Both the position numbers and the translations under genes were made by a program. A DNA stretch of 64,000 bases from contig RMBW01000008.1 in NCBI GenBank assembly GCA_004009845.1, forward strand, positions 124,001-188,000, in the 5' to 3' direction. Origin of the DNA: Davidsoniella eucalypti (Eukaryota; Ascomycota; Sordariomycetes; Microascales; Ceratocystidaceae). Shown one piece after another: positions 47,490-58,600 of this stretch. Below the pieces are notes generated by a model. It saw nothing but the letters and a program-made list of their open reading frames with translations, did not search any database and was not told where the DNA came from. Each line of letters begins with the position of its first letter. The stretch's first letter is position 1.

Positions 47490-50400
47490 ATGGCTGAGAC
47501 TTCGGGCACCACTCCTGGCATGCCGACCCGCCAGCGCCGGCCTTCGACTAGTGCTCCGCTGGTTGATATCACCGGAGGCGTCGGCCCCGTCGGCATTTCA
47601 CGGCCCAAGCAGCACCGCCGGACCAACACCGGGTTTGGACCCGGCGATCTGAACAACGTCGAGGGCAAGTTTCCTCCTCTTCTCCAGCCAGAGCCAAACC
47701 CGTAGCTTGGATGTTTATGCTAACACGGAAATATTGCGTCCCTCTAGCCTCGATTCCCGAGCCTCAGCGCTCCTCGTGGACCAAGCATCAATACCAAAGC
47801 TTCAAGAACAAGGACGACTTCGAGCGTGAGGTAGTACGACATGTCGAGACGACGCTTGCGCGCAGTTTGTACAACTGCAACGAACTTGCTGCGTACTATG
47901 CTACCAGCCTGGCATTCCGTGATCGTTTGATTGCAGAGTGGAACAAGACCCAGCAGCGCCAGACCTTTGCCGACCAGAAGCGCGTGTACTATCTAAGTCT
48001 GGAATTCCTGATGGGCCGTACACTAGACAACGCCATGCTCAATGTAGGCCAGAAGGAGACTGCCAAGGGTAAGGTTCAGAATATCCAACCAGTGGGGACA
48101 TGGTTCGACGCTAATATCATAAACTATAGCTGGCTTGAGCGACCTCGGCTTCCGCATCGAAGACATCGTTGAGCAGGAACACGATGCTGCCCTGGGCAAT
48201 GGCGGGCTTGGCCGTCTGGCTGCCTGCTTCTTGGACAGTCTCGCATCTCTGAACTATCCCGCCTGGGGCTATGGTTTGCGCTACCGCTATGGCATCTTCA
48301 AGCAGATGATTGTCGATGGCTACCAGGTCGAGGTTCCCGACTACTGGCTAGACTTCAACCCATGGGAGTTCCCGCGTCCGGATGTCACCGTAGATGTAAG
48401 TCTTGCATCATCGAGACTTCTCAGCCCCCCCAACCCAACTTCAAGCCAAAAGCGCTGACCAGCTAATCTTGGTCGGGTATCTAGATCCAATTCTTCGGTC
48501 ACGTCACCAAGACTACCGACAACAACGGCAAGTCCATCTCTCACTGGGAAGCCGGCGAGACCGTGCGGGCTGTTGCCTATGACGTGCCGATTCCCGGGTA
48601 CGCCACACCGTCGACGAACAACCTGCGGCTCTGGTCCAGCGAGGCGGCCAGCGGCGAGTTTGACTTCCAGAAGTTCAACAACGGCGACTACGAGAGTAGC
48701 GTGGCCGATCAACAGCGCGCACAGACCATCAGCGCCGTGCTGTACCCCAACGACAACCTGGATCGCGGCAAGGAGCTCCGTCTGAAGCAGCAGTACTTCT
48801 GGGTGGCTGCGTCGCTATCGGACATCGTGCGTCGTTTCAAGAAGACGAAGCGCGCGTGGAAGGCGTTCCCCGATCAAGTCGCCATCCAGCTAAACGATAC
48901 CCACCCGACGCTGGCCATTGTTGAGCTGCAGCGCATCTTGGTGGATCTGGAAGGCGTTGAGTGGGAGGATGCCTGGAACATCGTGACCTCTACGGTATGT
49001 GCCAACCCAGCGCGTGTCCCCGTTGCGTCTTCTCTTGGCATTACATAACTAACCCACGAGTAACTTGACTTAGTTCGGCTACACCAACCACACCGTCCTG
49101 CCTGAAGCTCTGGAGAAGTGGCCAGTCGGTCTCTTCCAGCAACTGCTGCCGCGCCACCTACAGATCATATACGATATCAACCTATTCTTCCTGCAGCACG
49201 TCGAGCGCAACTTCCCCGACGATGCCGACATCCTACGCCGCGTATCCATCATCGAGGAGTCGCAGCCCAAGATGGTTCGCATGGCCCACCTAGCCATCGT
49301 CGGCTCGCACAAGGTCAATGGTGTGGCCGAGCTGCACTCCGACCTGATCAAGACGACCATCTTCCGTGACTTTGTAGCCATCTACGGACCCGACCGCTTC
49401 ACCAACGTGACCAACGGTATCACGCCCCGCCGCTGGCTGCACCAGGCCAACCCGCGCCTGTCCGAGTTGATCCAGGGCAAGGTCGGCGGGCCCGGCTACC
49501 TGTCTGACTTGACCCGTCTCAGTGGCCTCGAGGCCTTTGTCGAAGATCCTGCTTTCCGCCGCGAATGGGCCGAGATTAAATACGCCAACAAGGTGCGTTT
49601 GGCACGCCTCGTCAAGGCTAATTCCGGCGTCGACATCAACCCGTCCGCCCTATTCGACGTCCAAGTCAAACGTATCCACGAATACAAGCGTCAGCAGCTC
49701 AACATCTTCGGTGTTATCCACCGCTACCTGACTCTTAAGGCTCTGTCGCCTGCGGAACGCGCCAAGGTGTCTGTGAAGCGCGTCAGCGTCTTTGGTGGCA
49801 AGGCGGCACCTGGCTACTGGATGGCAAAGCAGATTATCCATCTGATCAACAACGTCGGTGCCGTCGTTAACAAGGATGCGGATATCGGCGATCTGCTCAA
49901 GGTCGTATATGTCGAGGACTACAACGTGAGCAAGGCCGAGACCATTATCCCAGCCTCGGATATCAGCGAGCATATCTCAACAGCCGGAACCGAGTAAGTA
50001 GCGTAGCCTTTGCTTCCTTGTATTCCCCCGTTCTCTATACCGCGTGTTCCTACTTCTAACGTAATCTTCCCTCTCCTTCTAGGGCGTCTGGCACGAGCAA
50101 CATGAAGTTTGTCCTCAACGGTGGTCTGATTATCGGCACCTGCGACGGCGCTAACATCGAAATCACGCGTGAAATCAGCGAAGACAACATCTTCCTCTTC
50201 GGCACCCTATCCGAAGACGTCGAAGATCTCCGCCACGCACATAAGTACGGTGGCGCCAACAAGCCCCCTCTAGATCCCGAGCTCGCCAAGGTCTTCGAGG
50301 CCATCGAGAGCGGTACTTTCGGTGACGTCGGTGACTTCGCCGCTCTTGTTTCGGCGGTCCGCGATCATGGCGACTACTATCTGGTGTCGGATGACTTTGC

Positions 50401-50575
50401 CTCGTATATCAACACCCATCAGCTTGTCGATGAGGCGTATGCTGACCAGGAAGGCTGGGTGCGCAAGTCGATTCTCAGCGTGGCTCGAATGGGCTTCTTT
50501 AGTAGCGATCGCTGTATCAACGAATATGCCGAGGGTATCTGGAACATTGAGCCGCTGCCTATCAAGAAAGAGTAG
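47490..50575 (+). CDS. Glycogen phosphorylase
   Basis: GT35 enzyme releasing glucose 1-phosphate from glycogen with pyridoxal phosphate as cofactor; cytosolic. Exons are 47490..47664, 47748..48068, 48130..48395, 48485..48994, 49074..49993 and 50083..50575, in frame, 894 residues, the size of yeast Gph1. Landmarks are YYLSLEFLMGR, ALGNGGLGRLAACFLDS, QLNDTHPT, RIHEYKRQQLN, and ASGTSNMKF with the PLP-binding lysine at about residue 739. The N-terminus (RQRRPSTSAP) carries a possible regulatory phosphorylation site comparable to the yeast Thr site and muscle Ser14, which is an inference. The first intron starts GCAAGT (47665), a GC-AG intron; no GT donor keeps the frame. Codons are GC-rich relative to the flanks. 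Confidence 0.97.
47665..47747 (+). other. GC-AG intron in the glycogen phosphorylase gene
   Basis: Donor GAGG/GCAAGT, branch-like GCTAAC near 47720, acceptor CCTCTAG. Splicing here joins NNVE to ASIPEPQRSSW in frame. The nearby GT at 47669 would shift the frame. Confidence 0.8.
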
Positions 50576-51398
50576 AGTCTGTCTGTCTATCGTAACGATG
50601 AGTAAGCAGCCCAAACAAGTGTCGTCGAGGCATCTTGTTGATTTAGGGTTACGCATATCCACAAGGGTTTATATTTCATAGTTCCCATACAAGTCAAAAG
50701 CAACGTATAATCAAGTACAATATCAGTTAGCAAGTATATTCTGTTTTAACTGAGAACATCATATGAATGAATGAATTATATAAAATCTCGAATTAGAGGA
50801 GAAAAATCCAGAGTAATGGGAAAGTAATAGTTATTCCAGAGCCAAGACAGAATCGGACCGATGTCTTGTATCGGTTTCGGTATCCTATCTTTTCTTACAA
50901 GCTAAAGATACTAATACTGTTAAAGGGGGGGGGGGTAGTAGAAAAGGATGGGAGTAAAATTGGGCAAGATATCAATGTATTCCCAATCCATGAGAAGCCA
51001 AAAAAAAAAAAGAGAACGCCCGACAATGATGATGATTGTGTGCCGATCTGATCTGATGCATGCCAGCAGTCGAAGATACAGAGATGATGAAAAAGAAAAA
51101 AAAGAACATAAAGACTATGAAACAAGAATATGAAAGTGGACAAAAATCAAAACATGGACAGTGTAAAGGGACGTAGAGAAGTGAAGAAGACAATAAGAAA
51201 AAAAACAAAAACAAAGGGACCAAAGCCGAGACAGGCATGGCAGGGCGAATAAGAGAAAAAGGAAAGGTGAGGGACGGGGCCATCAAGGCTTGGAAGAGAT
51301 ATAAGACTTCGTAGCATCAGGAAGAAGTAGGTGTAGGTGACAAAGGAAACGAGAAGAAGATGTAGTGGTGATAGAAGACAGAGAGCATCGAGGTGAGT
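50576..51398. other. Convergent 3' regions of glycogen phosphorylase and the Ser-rich gene
   Basis: About 0.8 kb, no gene. Contains an 11-nt G tract at 50925-50935 and purine-rich AAAGAAA stretches at 51000-51220. It must hold both transcript ends. Confidence 0.6.
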
Positions 51399-54300
51399 CT
51401 AGACACTTTCGACGACAACCTGCTCGCTCTTCTCACGGTGGTGACGAGCTGCGAGGATTGGCGTCATACGACTAGTAGGCGACGGCTGAATCAAGCCCGA
51501 CTTCTGGAGCATCTGGCGGTGCTGCCGAGAAACCGAAATCTGGCGCGCGATGGACACCTCGACAGCATTACGCAGAGCCATCTCGGCTTCATCCATAGTG
51601 GTGACGGTAGACATGCTCGAATCCGTAACGTTAGACTCGGAGCGCTGACGCAGCGAGCTGGAGCTAGCAGCAGCAGCTGACGAGACGTAGACCGACGGCA
51701 CGGGCACCGCCGGGGCATCGTCGGATTCGTCGTCCGAGTCTAGCACGAGCGCGGACTTGTTGGGTCCGAGGCCGGCCGACTCCGAAGTCATGATACGCGG
51801 CACGTTGCGCTGACGCGCGGCGGGAGGCACGAAGCGCGTCGCTGGGAGGGTGGCAGGTGTTTCCAGAGCAGCCTGCTTCTGCTTGAGCGGCGACTGCGAT
51901 CTAGCACGCGGCGGACTGCGGGCGCGGTGAGACTTGGCTTCTATAACTTGGGGTCTCGCCTGCTGCTGTTGTTGTTGTTGCTGTGGCTGGGCGGCTATAC
52001 GTGATTGGGGCGGTTGAGGGAAGGTCTCGGTGCTATCCATGGTGATGGGCATCTTGTCCGACGAGGTAGAGGCCGAGGAGTTTTGGCGAGACAGATCCGT
52101 CGTCACGCCTAGATGCTTCTCGGATCTCTCTGGCGCACGGGCCACGGCGGGAGCAGGAGCGAGCGTCGCAGTCGGCGCACCCGAGCTAGCCAGAGGCGGC
52201 GCATTGCGGTAGCGCAGCCGAGGCATGTTCTTGGGAATCGGCTTTGACGGGTCGACGAAGCGGAAGTGGGCGACCTCGGTCGGCGAGGCAGGGCTCGTGT
52301 TGGAGCGGGCACGAACACGGGGTTGGACAGCCAGCTCGGTCTGCTTGATCTCTTGGCTGGCCGCGCCGGACTGTTCCATCTTGACCATGAATGGCACAGC
52401 AGCGGTTGTCTTGGGCGACTGCTTGACGACAACCTGCTTGGGCGATGTGTTGGGCGACGTCCGCGGCGAGTTGCGCGGCGAGTTGCGCGGCGATGGGTTT
52501 GCCGGTAGGCCGACGATAGCCGGGATCGGCATGGGCATCTTAGGCTGCGACGGCGTGGCAGGGAACAGCGAAAACCCAGGCGACTTGGCCGGCGGCGAGA
52601 CTTGGACTGCGGCGGCTGCTGCGGGCGGTGTTTGAACGGGCGCCGCCTGGGTCGGAACTGCTTGGCCAGAGGGTTGTACGACAAGAGGGGGGGGTGTCAT
52701 GGTGGTCGGGGATGTAGCGCTGCGGTTGCGGGTGATCTGCTGCATCCTAGCCTCGTGTTTCCTTTCGATGACGCTGTTGATCTCCCGGAGCTTTTGCAGA
52801 GTTGCCTGGCGGCGTTCCAGAAGGCTGGCTTGCTGCTGAGCAAAGGAACTGTTTGTATTGGCTGTCGGGGCCGCAGTTCTAGCAGCAGCAGCAGCAGCAG
52901 TCGTAGACGAAGGAACGCCTTCACGCTGCAGGATACCGTTGAACATGACACTGTAGCGCTCCAGCTTGGGGTCAGGCAGATCCAGGGATAGGAACCCAGA
53001 GCCGCCAGCCGGCTTGGCGGTAGAGCTGTGAGACTGAGTGCCCGGCATGGGAATGTGGCCCATGATGGCGGCGTTGATATCGATGGTAGGCATAGCGGGA
53101 ACCACAGCACCCTTTTGCAGCGGCATAGGAGCCGAGATTCCAGCCTTGCGGACCGAGCGAGTCGAGGCAGTCCGCTTCATGGAGTTGGCGCGCTGGAAGA
53201 TGGCGACTTCCTCGGGCGTTACGCGAGCCTCGGTAGCCGTCTCGGAGCGGAACAGGGTACGCGGGCGTCTGAACTCGCCCTCGCGGCTGCCGTTGGCGGT
53301 GGTCGGACGGGCAGTCTCCTCGCCCGATGCCGTGCGAGTCGGCCGAGCGGGGGGCTGTTGGTGGACAGCCGGGTCCACGGCGCGGTCTGAGCCCTTGCGA
53401 GAGCGAGAGCGGCCGCCAAACAAGCGCCACTTCTTGCCCTTTTCCTGGGCTTCTTGCACCGGGGCGGCGCTGGCCGTGGTCACAGTGGTCGGCGTCGTCG
53501 CACCCTCCCACGCGTGTGAAGGTTTGGCAGCGTTGCCGGGCGGTGGCTGCCAGCCCACGGCTCCGGAGATGGAGGCAGATGCCGCGGCGTCCGAAGGCGC
53601 AAAGCTGGGGCTGCCGAGAGCCATGCCGATAGGGATGCCGACGATGGACTCATCGAACGACTCGGGAGTCTGCGTCCGCACCAGGGTTACAGAGGGGTAT
53701 TCCGAGCTGGGGCTGTCGCTCTTGGGCGAGGGCATGCGGCCCCGGATTGGGATGTGGTAGGAGCTGAAAGCAGTGCCGGCAGTGCGTGTGTTGATGTAGA
53801 GGTCATCGCGGGACACTCTCTTGTTGAAGTCGGCGCGGGGTCTGGCAAGCGAGGACGAAGACGACGACGCAGGTAGGGTGAACATGGCGGGCGACGTTGG
53901 TGTTCGCGGAGGAAGCGGGAAGCGTTCGAGGCCGCTGTTCGAGGCCGTGATGGAGGTAGAGTTGCCGAGCCTGGGCGACGTCGACGAAGCAGCAGCAGAC
54001 GCCTTCACGAAGGAGGACACGTCCGAGCTGGTGCCGGGGCGCTTGTCAAGTCGGAGTGCGGCAGGCACGACAAGCCGGCGGCGGTTGGTGTCCCGGACCG
54101 AGAACGAGCGAGAGGGCGACGCAGATATAAACGCAGTTGCGCGGCGCGGGGACAGCGTCGACTTGGCCCGCGAGAGCTGGCTGGCTGCAGGCGATGCAGC
54201 AGGAGACGGTAGGGCCGGCGAGACGATGTCGGGCGGCGAAAGGCGCAGGGGAGACACTAGATCGCGGTGGCGGCGGCGGTCGGCGTCGACCTGCTTGGTA

Positions 54301-55217
54301 GAAGCTGCTCTTCTCAGGCCAGTTCCTGCTGAGCGAGAAGAGACGGCGGGCGGGCGTGGCGAGGTTGACGATGGCACGGTGCTGGTAGCCTCGGCGGCTG
54401 GTTGCGAAAGAGCGTCTGAAGGAGAGAGGAGGGGGGTGGTGGTCTTGGAGCGTGAAGACGAGGACTGGAGGGAGTTGGAAGAAAGAGAGCGTGAGAGCGG
54501 GAGCGAGAGTGAGAGTGAGAGTGAGAGTGACGAAGAAGGGAGGGCAGAAGAGGCGGCGGCAGACGAAGCGAGGGGGGCCACGGTAGATGTACTGGTAGAT
54601 GTACTGGTAGACGCACTGGTCGGCGTGGCAGCAGATGTAATAGCAGCGCCAATAGCATGAACAGGGCCGGACGAAGCTATAGCTGAATCAGGCGTCGCAA
54701 TAGCAGTGGCGTCTAGCGCAGAGCTGCTGTTTCTGCTTCTGTTTCCATTCTGGGCATCCTGGGCATCCTGGGTTAGAGCCTGCGTGCTCTCGAAACGACG
54801 GGCGTCGGCGGGAACTGCAGCGTTTTGGGTGCAGCTCGACTTAGACCTCGAACTCGCGTCCGGGAGTCCCCCAGGCTGATCATGCTGCAGGTGTTTCTGC
54901 CCGGCACTGGCTCGTGGCTCTCCAGGCAGCTGGCGGTGCTGGTCTACAGCGCTGGCGGCTTGTGTCTGAGGGGGGTCGTGCGGCGCTGTGTCTGGTTGGG
55001 CCAGCCCAGATCCAGCCGCAACGGTAGCAGTAGCAGTTGCTGGCGAGGGCAGGGCATGGAGATCCCTGCCGAGCACAGAGTCACTGCGACTGCTGCTGCG
55101 ACTGTGGTAGGCGTAGGGACTGGGTTTCTGGAGCTTGCGGGCTTCTCTGTCTCTGGTGGACGAGCTGCCTATACGCAGGTTTCGCAGGGACTTTGCCCGC
55201 GAGAGTTTGCCCAGCAT
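51399..55217 (-). CDS. Large Ser/Ala/Pro-rich low-complexity protein, function unknown
   Basis: Single-exon frame of 1272 residues from ATG 55217 (MLGKLSRAKSLRNLRIGSS). I do not recognise a domain. It is mostly disordered: Ser/Arg-rich N-terminus, Ser-Thr and Ser-Leu repeats near residues 195-245, and an Ala run near 775. A short charged, probably coiled-coil segment (LLERRQATLQKLREINSVIE) lies near 795-825. SP-type repeats (RNSPRNSPRTSPNTSP) lie near 910, and a Gln run near 1080. The C-terminus (ALRNAVEVSIARQISVSRQH) looks more conserved and helical. Codon choice is strongly GC-rich, and the whole span is free of stops, which supports real coding. The many SP, RSxS and TSP sites suggest regulation by phosphorylation. 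The antisense 279-codon frame at 53821-54660 is a by-product of this composition. Confidence 0.75.
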   Translation of the reverse strand: MLGKLSRAKSLRNLRIGSSSTRDREARKLQKPSPYAYHSRSSSRSDSVLGRDLHALPSPATATATVAAGSGLAQPDTAPHDPPQTQAASAVDQHRQLPGEPRASAGQKHLQHDQPGGLPDASSRSKSSCTQNAAVPADARRFESTQALTQDAQDAQNGNRSRNSSSALDATAIATPDSAIASSGPVHAIGAAITSAATPTSASTSTSTSTSTVAPLASSAAASSALPSSSLSLSLSLSLPLSRSLSSNSLQSSSSRSKTTTPLLSPSDALSQPAAEATSTVPSSTSPRPPAVSSRSAGTGLRRAASTKQVDADRRRHRDLVSPLRLSPPDIVSPALPSPAASPAASQLSRAKSTLSPRRATAFISASPSRSFSVRDTNRRRLVVPAALRLDKRPGTSSDVSSFVKASAAASSTSPRLGNSTSITASNSGLERFPLPPRTPTSPAMFTLPASSSSSSLARPRADFNKRVSRDDLYINTRTAGTAFSSYHIPIRGRMPSPKSDSPSSEYPSVTLVRTQTPESFDESIVGIPIGMALGSPSFAPSDAAASASISGAVGWQPPPGNAAKPSHAWEGATTPTTVTTASAAPVQEAQEKGKKWRLFGGRSRSRKGSDRAVDPAVHQQPPARPTRTASGEETARPTTANGSREGEFRRPRTLFRSETATEARVTPEEVAIFQRANSMKRTASTRSVRKAGISAPMPLQKGAVVPAMPTIDINAAIMGHIPMPGTQSHSSTAKPAGGSGFLSLDLPDPKLERYSVMFNGILQREGVPSSTTAAAAAARTAAPTANTNSSFAQQQASLLERRQATLQKLREINSVIERKHEARMQQITRNRSATSPTTMTPPPLVVQPSGQAVPTQAAPVQTPPAAAAAVQVSPPAKSPGFSLFPATPSQPKMPMPIPAIVGLPANPSPRNSPRNSPRTSPNTSPKQVVVKQSPKTTAAVPFMVKMEQSGAASQEIKQTELAVQPRVRARSNTSPASPTEVAHFRFVDPSKPIPKNMPRLRYRNAPPLASSGAPTATLAPAPAVARAPERSEKHLGVTTDLSRQNSSASTSSDKMPITMDSTETFPQPPQSRIAAQPQQQQQQQQARPQVIEAKSHRARSPPRARSQSPLKQKQAALETPATLPATRFVPPAARQRNVPRIMTSESAGLGPNKSALVLDSDDESDDAPAVPVPSVYVSSAAAASSSSLRQRSESNVTDSSMSTVTTMDEAEMALRNAVEVSIARQISVSRQHRQMLQKSGLIQPSPTSRMTPILAARHHREKSEQVVVESV

Positions 55218-55290
55218 GGCTTCCGTACGACGTGGTATCCGGTGGCACCTCGTATCGTTGGCGACGGCTCCGGAGAGCAGAGGCAGAAGC

Positions 55291-55310
55291 GAGAGAGAGA
55301 GAGAGAGAGA
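55291..55310. repeat. (GA)10 dinucleotide repeat
   Basis: Ten perfect GA units about 75-95 bp upstream of the Ser-rich gene start, in its promoter or leader (CT repeat in the sense direction). Confidence 0.9.
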
Positions 55311-55649
55311 GGCAGAGACAGACTCCGGTAGCGAAGTAGGTGCGCTGCAAGCAAAAACCGGCTCGCTAGCGGCCGCAGCACAAAGAAACTTGGAAAACGA
55401 AAGACGAGAGGGCTGTTGAACTCGATAAAAAGCCCAGCCTGATGTGTGATCGTCTGCGGTGTGATTGGGCCAGAGTCGGTTCTATTCTGTGCTATGCTTC
55501 AAAGCGAGTCTAGATCGATGGCACAGAACGGCAGAAATACCGAGATCGGGAATAGCAGAAAAACGAACGGAGGAGAGTTGGACGGTAAGCAAAAAACTAA
55601 AAGCTGACAGCCGAAAATCAAGAAACAGGACAGCTAAGAGGGAAAAGAG

Positions 55650-55675
55650 AAAAAAAAAAAAAAAAAAAAAAAAAA
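55650..55675. repeat. 26-nt poly(A) tract
   Basis: Uninterrupted A run (T run in the sense of the Ser-rich gene, about 430 bp upstream of its start). Such dA:dT tracts exclude nucleosomes in fungal promoters. Here that role is an inference. Confidence 0.85.
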
Positions 55676-58600
55676 GATGTTGTGCTTGTCCATGGAATAA
55701 AACGAAAAACAACTCTCATAGGAACACCGCCAATTTGCTCTAGTTTGCCCGGGCCTGAACAACAAATAACGCTCTGCCAATCACACAGCCTTATTTTGGC
55801 CGTCTTCAGTACAGAGAGTGCTATGCATATGTTGTACGGCTCTCCTTTCACGCCTCTTCTCTTGTTCTTTCTTATTGCCTAGTCACGCCGTTGCCATCAA
55901 CAAGGTAGCAGCAGCCCTCCAACTCCGAGCTCGATACACACATCATGCTGCTTGCTCTGCTTCTTCACTCTTCCTCCTCAGACCCTGGCCAGCTAGCAAG
56001 CGTGCCATCAAGCCAGCCGGGGCCTGTCGTTGCTCGTCATGCAAGGGGAACGAGCCTGCAGATTGCAGCTATCAGGTCTGGGGGGGGGGCTTCCTTCTTG
56101 TCTCTTCTCGAAGTGAGCCAAAGGAAAAGACGCAGATATCAACATACTATGCACCCCGTTTCCACCGTTCTGTCTTCCTGCCGCTACACAAACCACGGCG
56201 GCTATCACGGGGACACAGCATGTCTCTCTTTCTCTCTGCTCCAAGCCCTGCCATGAAAGCCTCTTCAACGGTCCCCGAGTCGTACCAGCCAATGCAGCAT
56301 GTCCACTGAGCCAGTACACTGGCCGCTATTCGCCAGAGAAGTACACAGGCATGTACAGTGGGATGGCCAGTCTTCCTTTGCCCTTCTAGTGCCGTTTGAG
56401 ATTTCAGGAACCGGCGGACATTAGGCGGGAAGTTGCATGTCGGATCATCGCAGGGATTGTATCTGGCCTTTCTCTCTCTCTCTTTCTCTCTTTATCTTGC
56501 AAGAATTCAGTCTATACTCTAAATGCCACCAAGTCTCAAACCCGGTCTTTAGGAAAACATTGTGTCTGGCTATTCAGTCCTCAGCAAATAACACTACATA
56601 TATCTCTATATTGATTCTGGTGCTATTATGCATGTATAAACCTGAGACACAACGTGTCAAGTTTCACTTCCCATTATATACTTTCAATAGTGCTACAGCA
56701 GACTTTTCCTCTCCTTTCCTGCTGCTTTTTCTCCTTCTCAAACACCGACTTTCGTTTCCCTTGTTTCAGTCTCACAATCAGCAACTGGTCACAGGTTTTT
56801 TTAGCACCTTTTTCTTCTTTTCTTTTTTGGCTTCTGGTCCCCATGATGGTTGCTTTTTTTGTGGTCTCGTGATCGGCGGCGTCTGGACTTTCTAGAAGCC
56901 CTGCTTATCCCCCCAACAAGAAGAAGAAGAAAAAGAAGAAGAAAATGCACATCAATCTTGATCAGGAGGTAATGCCTGCTGACAATCAGTAAAAGCAGGA
57001 AAGAAAATCAGCGGAAACACTGTAGAAAATCTCAAAATTAGCTCCAGAACCCCCCGGCTTGGTTCGGTAACAACCACTGCACAGAATCGGCCTTCACCGA
57101 TGTCACAGCCAGATATGTCTGTTCAAAGAATAGAAGAAGGCGAAACAGGGCCATAAACAGCCTCACAATCGTGCTCTGCTAGCTTCCCCTCATATCAGTA
57201 ACTAATCTTTCATCCAGTCTAGAGGACACGCTTCTCTCTATTCTATTTCTCTGGCATCTTGGCCGCCTATGAGCCTAGGAGACTTTAGCGGGCGCGTAAC
57301 AAATGGAGATAATTTGTCTTGGCATGTAATTGCTACTAAGAAGATACTAGCTCTGACTAGTTTAATTGCTTGATGCCTACTCACTCTTATTCTCTGCCTT
57401 TTTTAGTTCATCTTCTGAGGCAGCGTCATTCTACAACTAAACCACCTATAACATGTGACTATGCTAGTGCTAAATATTTATTTTCTTATTTATTTTCTTA
57501 TCCTCCTTCCGCTTTTCTGACACACGCTATTCTTATGTCCAAACACAGCAAAACAAGACCTCCCCCTACAGAATTTCTCTTTATTTCCCAGGCGTTTGCT
57601 GGTTCCTGAACTAGACCGTATCGGTACAGCCACCGTATCCTGTCCTGATTGGGCTAAATTACTGCTAAAAGCTTCATGTTCGTATGATTGGACTGTTGCA
57701 GCAAGCTTTGCCGACGTGCTCAAAGAGCTTAACAGCCAATAGTTGGCCTTGCCGTACAACTATATTCAAGCAATGAAGCATGAACTTGTGAGACTCTTGG
57801 ACTGGCTTCTAGTCACTGACATCTAAATTAAATCATCTCATCGCAAGCCAGCGTCCGTACTTGAGCCACACGATAGTAGCATTGCTAGCTACTACAAACT
57901 AGATACTTCTAGCCTGGTTGCCCGTCAACCGCTATCACTTCCATTCTCAATCCCACTCTGTATCTGTAGTCCCTATCCGATCTGGCCATAATCGATACTA
58001 CATGAGGTTATATTACTCGCCTGCTCACTTTCTCAAGCCTCGTCTAAGTGGTCACTGTACAGCAAGGCCAGAAATGTTTGGTACAGGGGGGTCTGGAAGC
58101 CAAAAAGTGCACAGGTCTGTGTGAGGCGACTCAATCACACGTCCTTCATTAGCCATGTTTCGCCTTCCTGGAGGCCATTCGTTCATTCGGATCCTGGCCT
58201 AGCTTCTCGTTCTTCCCAAGATTCTTGACCACTCTAGTGGAATCACATGAAAAAAAAAAGAATTATATATATAAAAGAATTTAAATAAATAAAAGCCACT
58301 TCTCTTTCCCAGAGTACACATCCTGTGTTACTGGGCCTAGAACGAACAGTTCGAGCCAACACAATGAGAAATACCTAAAGTGATACAAGACATTGGTCCA
58401 CCCGCTCCATCTAATTTCATGCTGGATGTCCAACTTTCGGCGGCTTGTCTTCTGGTAGGCTCGGGAGCGTTGTTCAGCTTATACAACCTCATTTTGCAGT
58501 CTTATTAGTATCACACACACATGCTGTGTGTTCTGCCGTGTCCAGCGCCAAACAGATTTGAGTTACAGACTCACGGACAGACTCACTTGTTTCCAGCATC

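Noticed and set aside
53821..54660. 279-codon plus-strand frame opposite the Ser-rich gene
   Set aside because: Acidic low-complexity translation (ESGSESESESES) is the mirror of the Ser/Leu repeats on the coding strand; typical GC-rich shadow frame.
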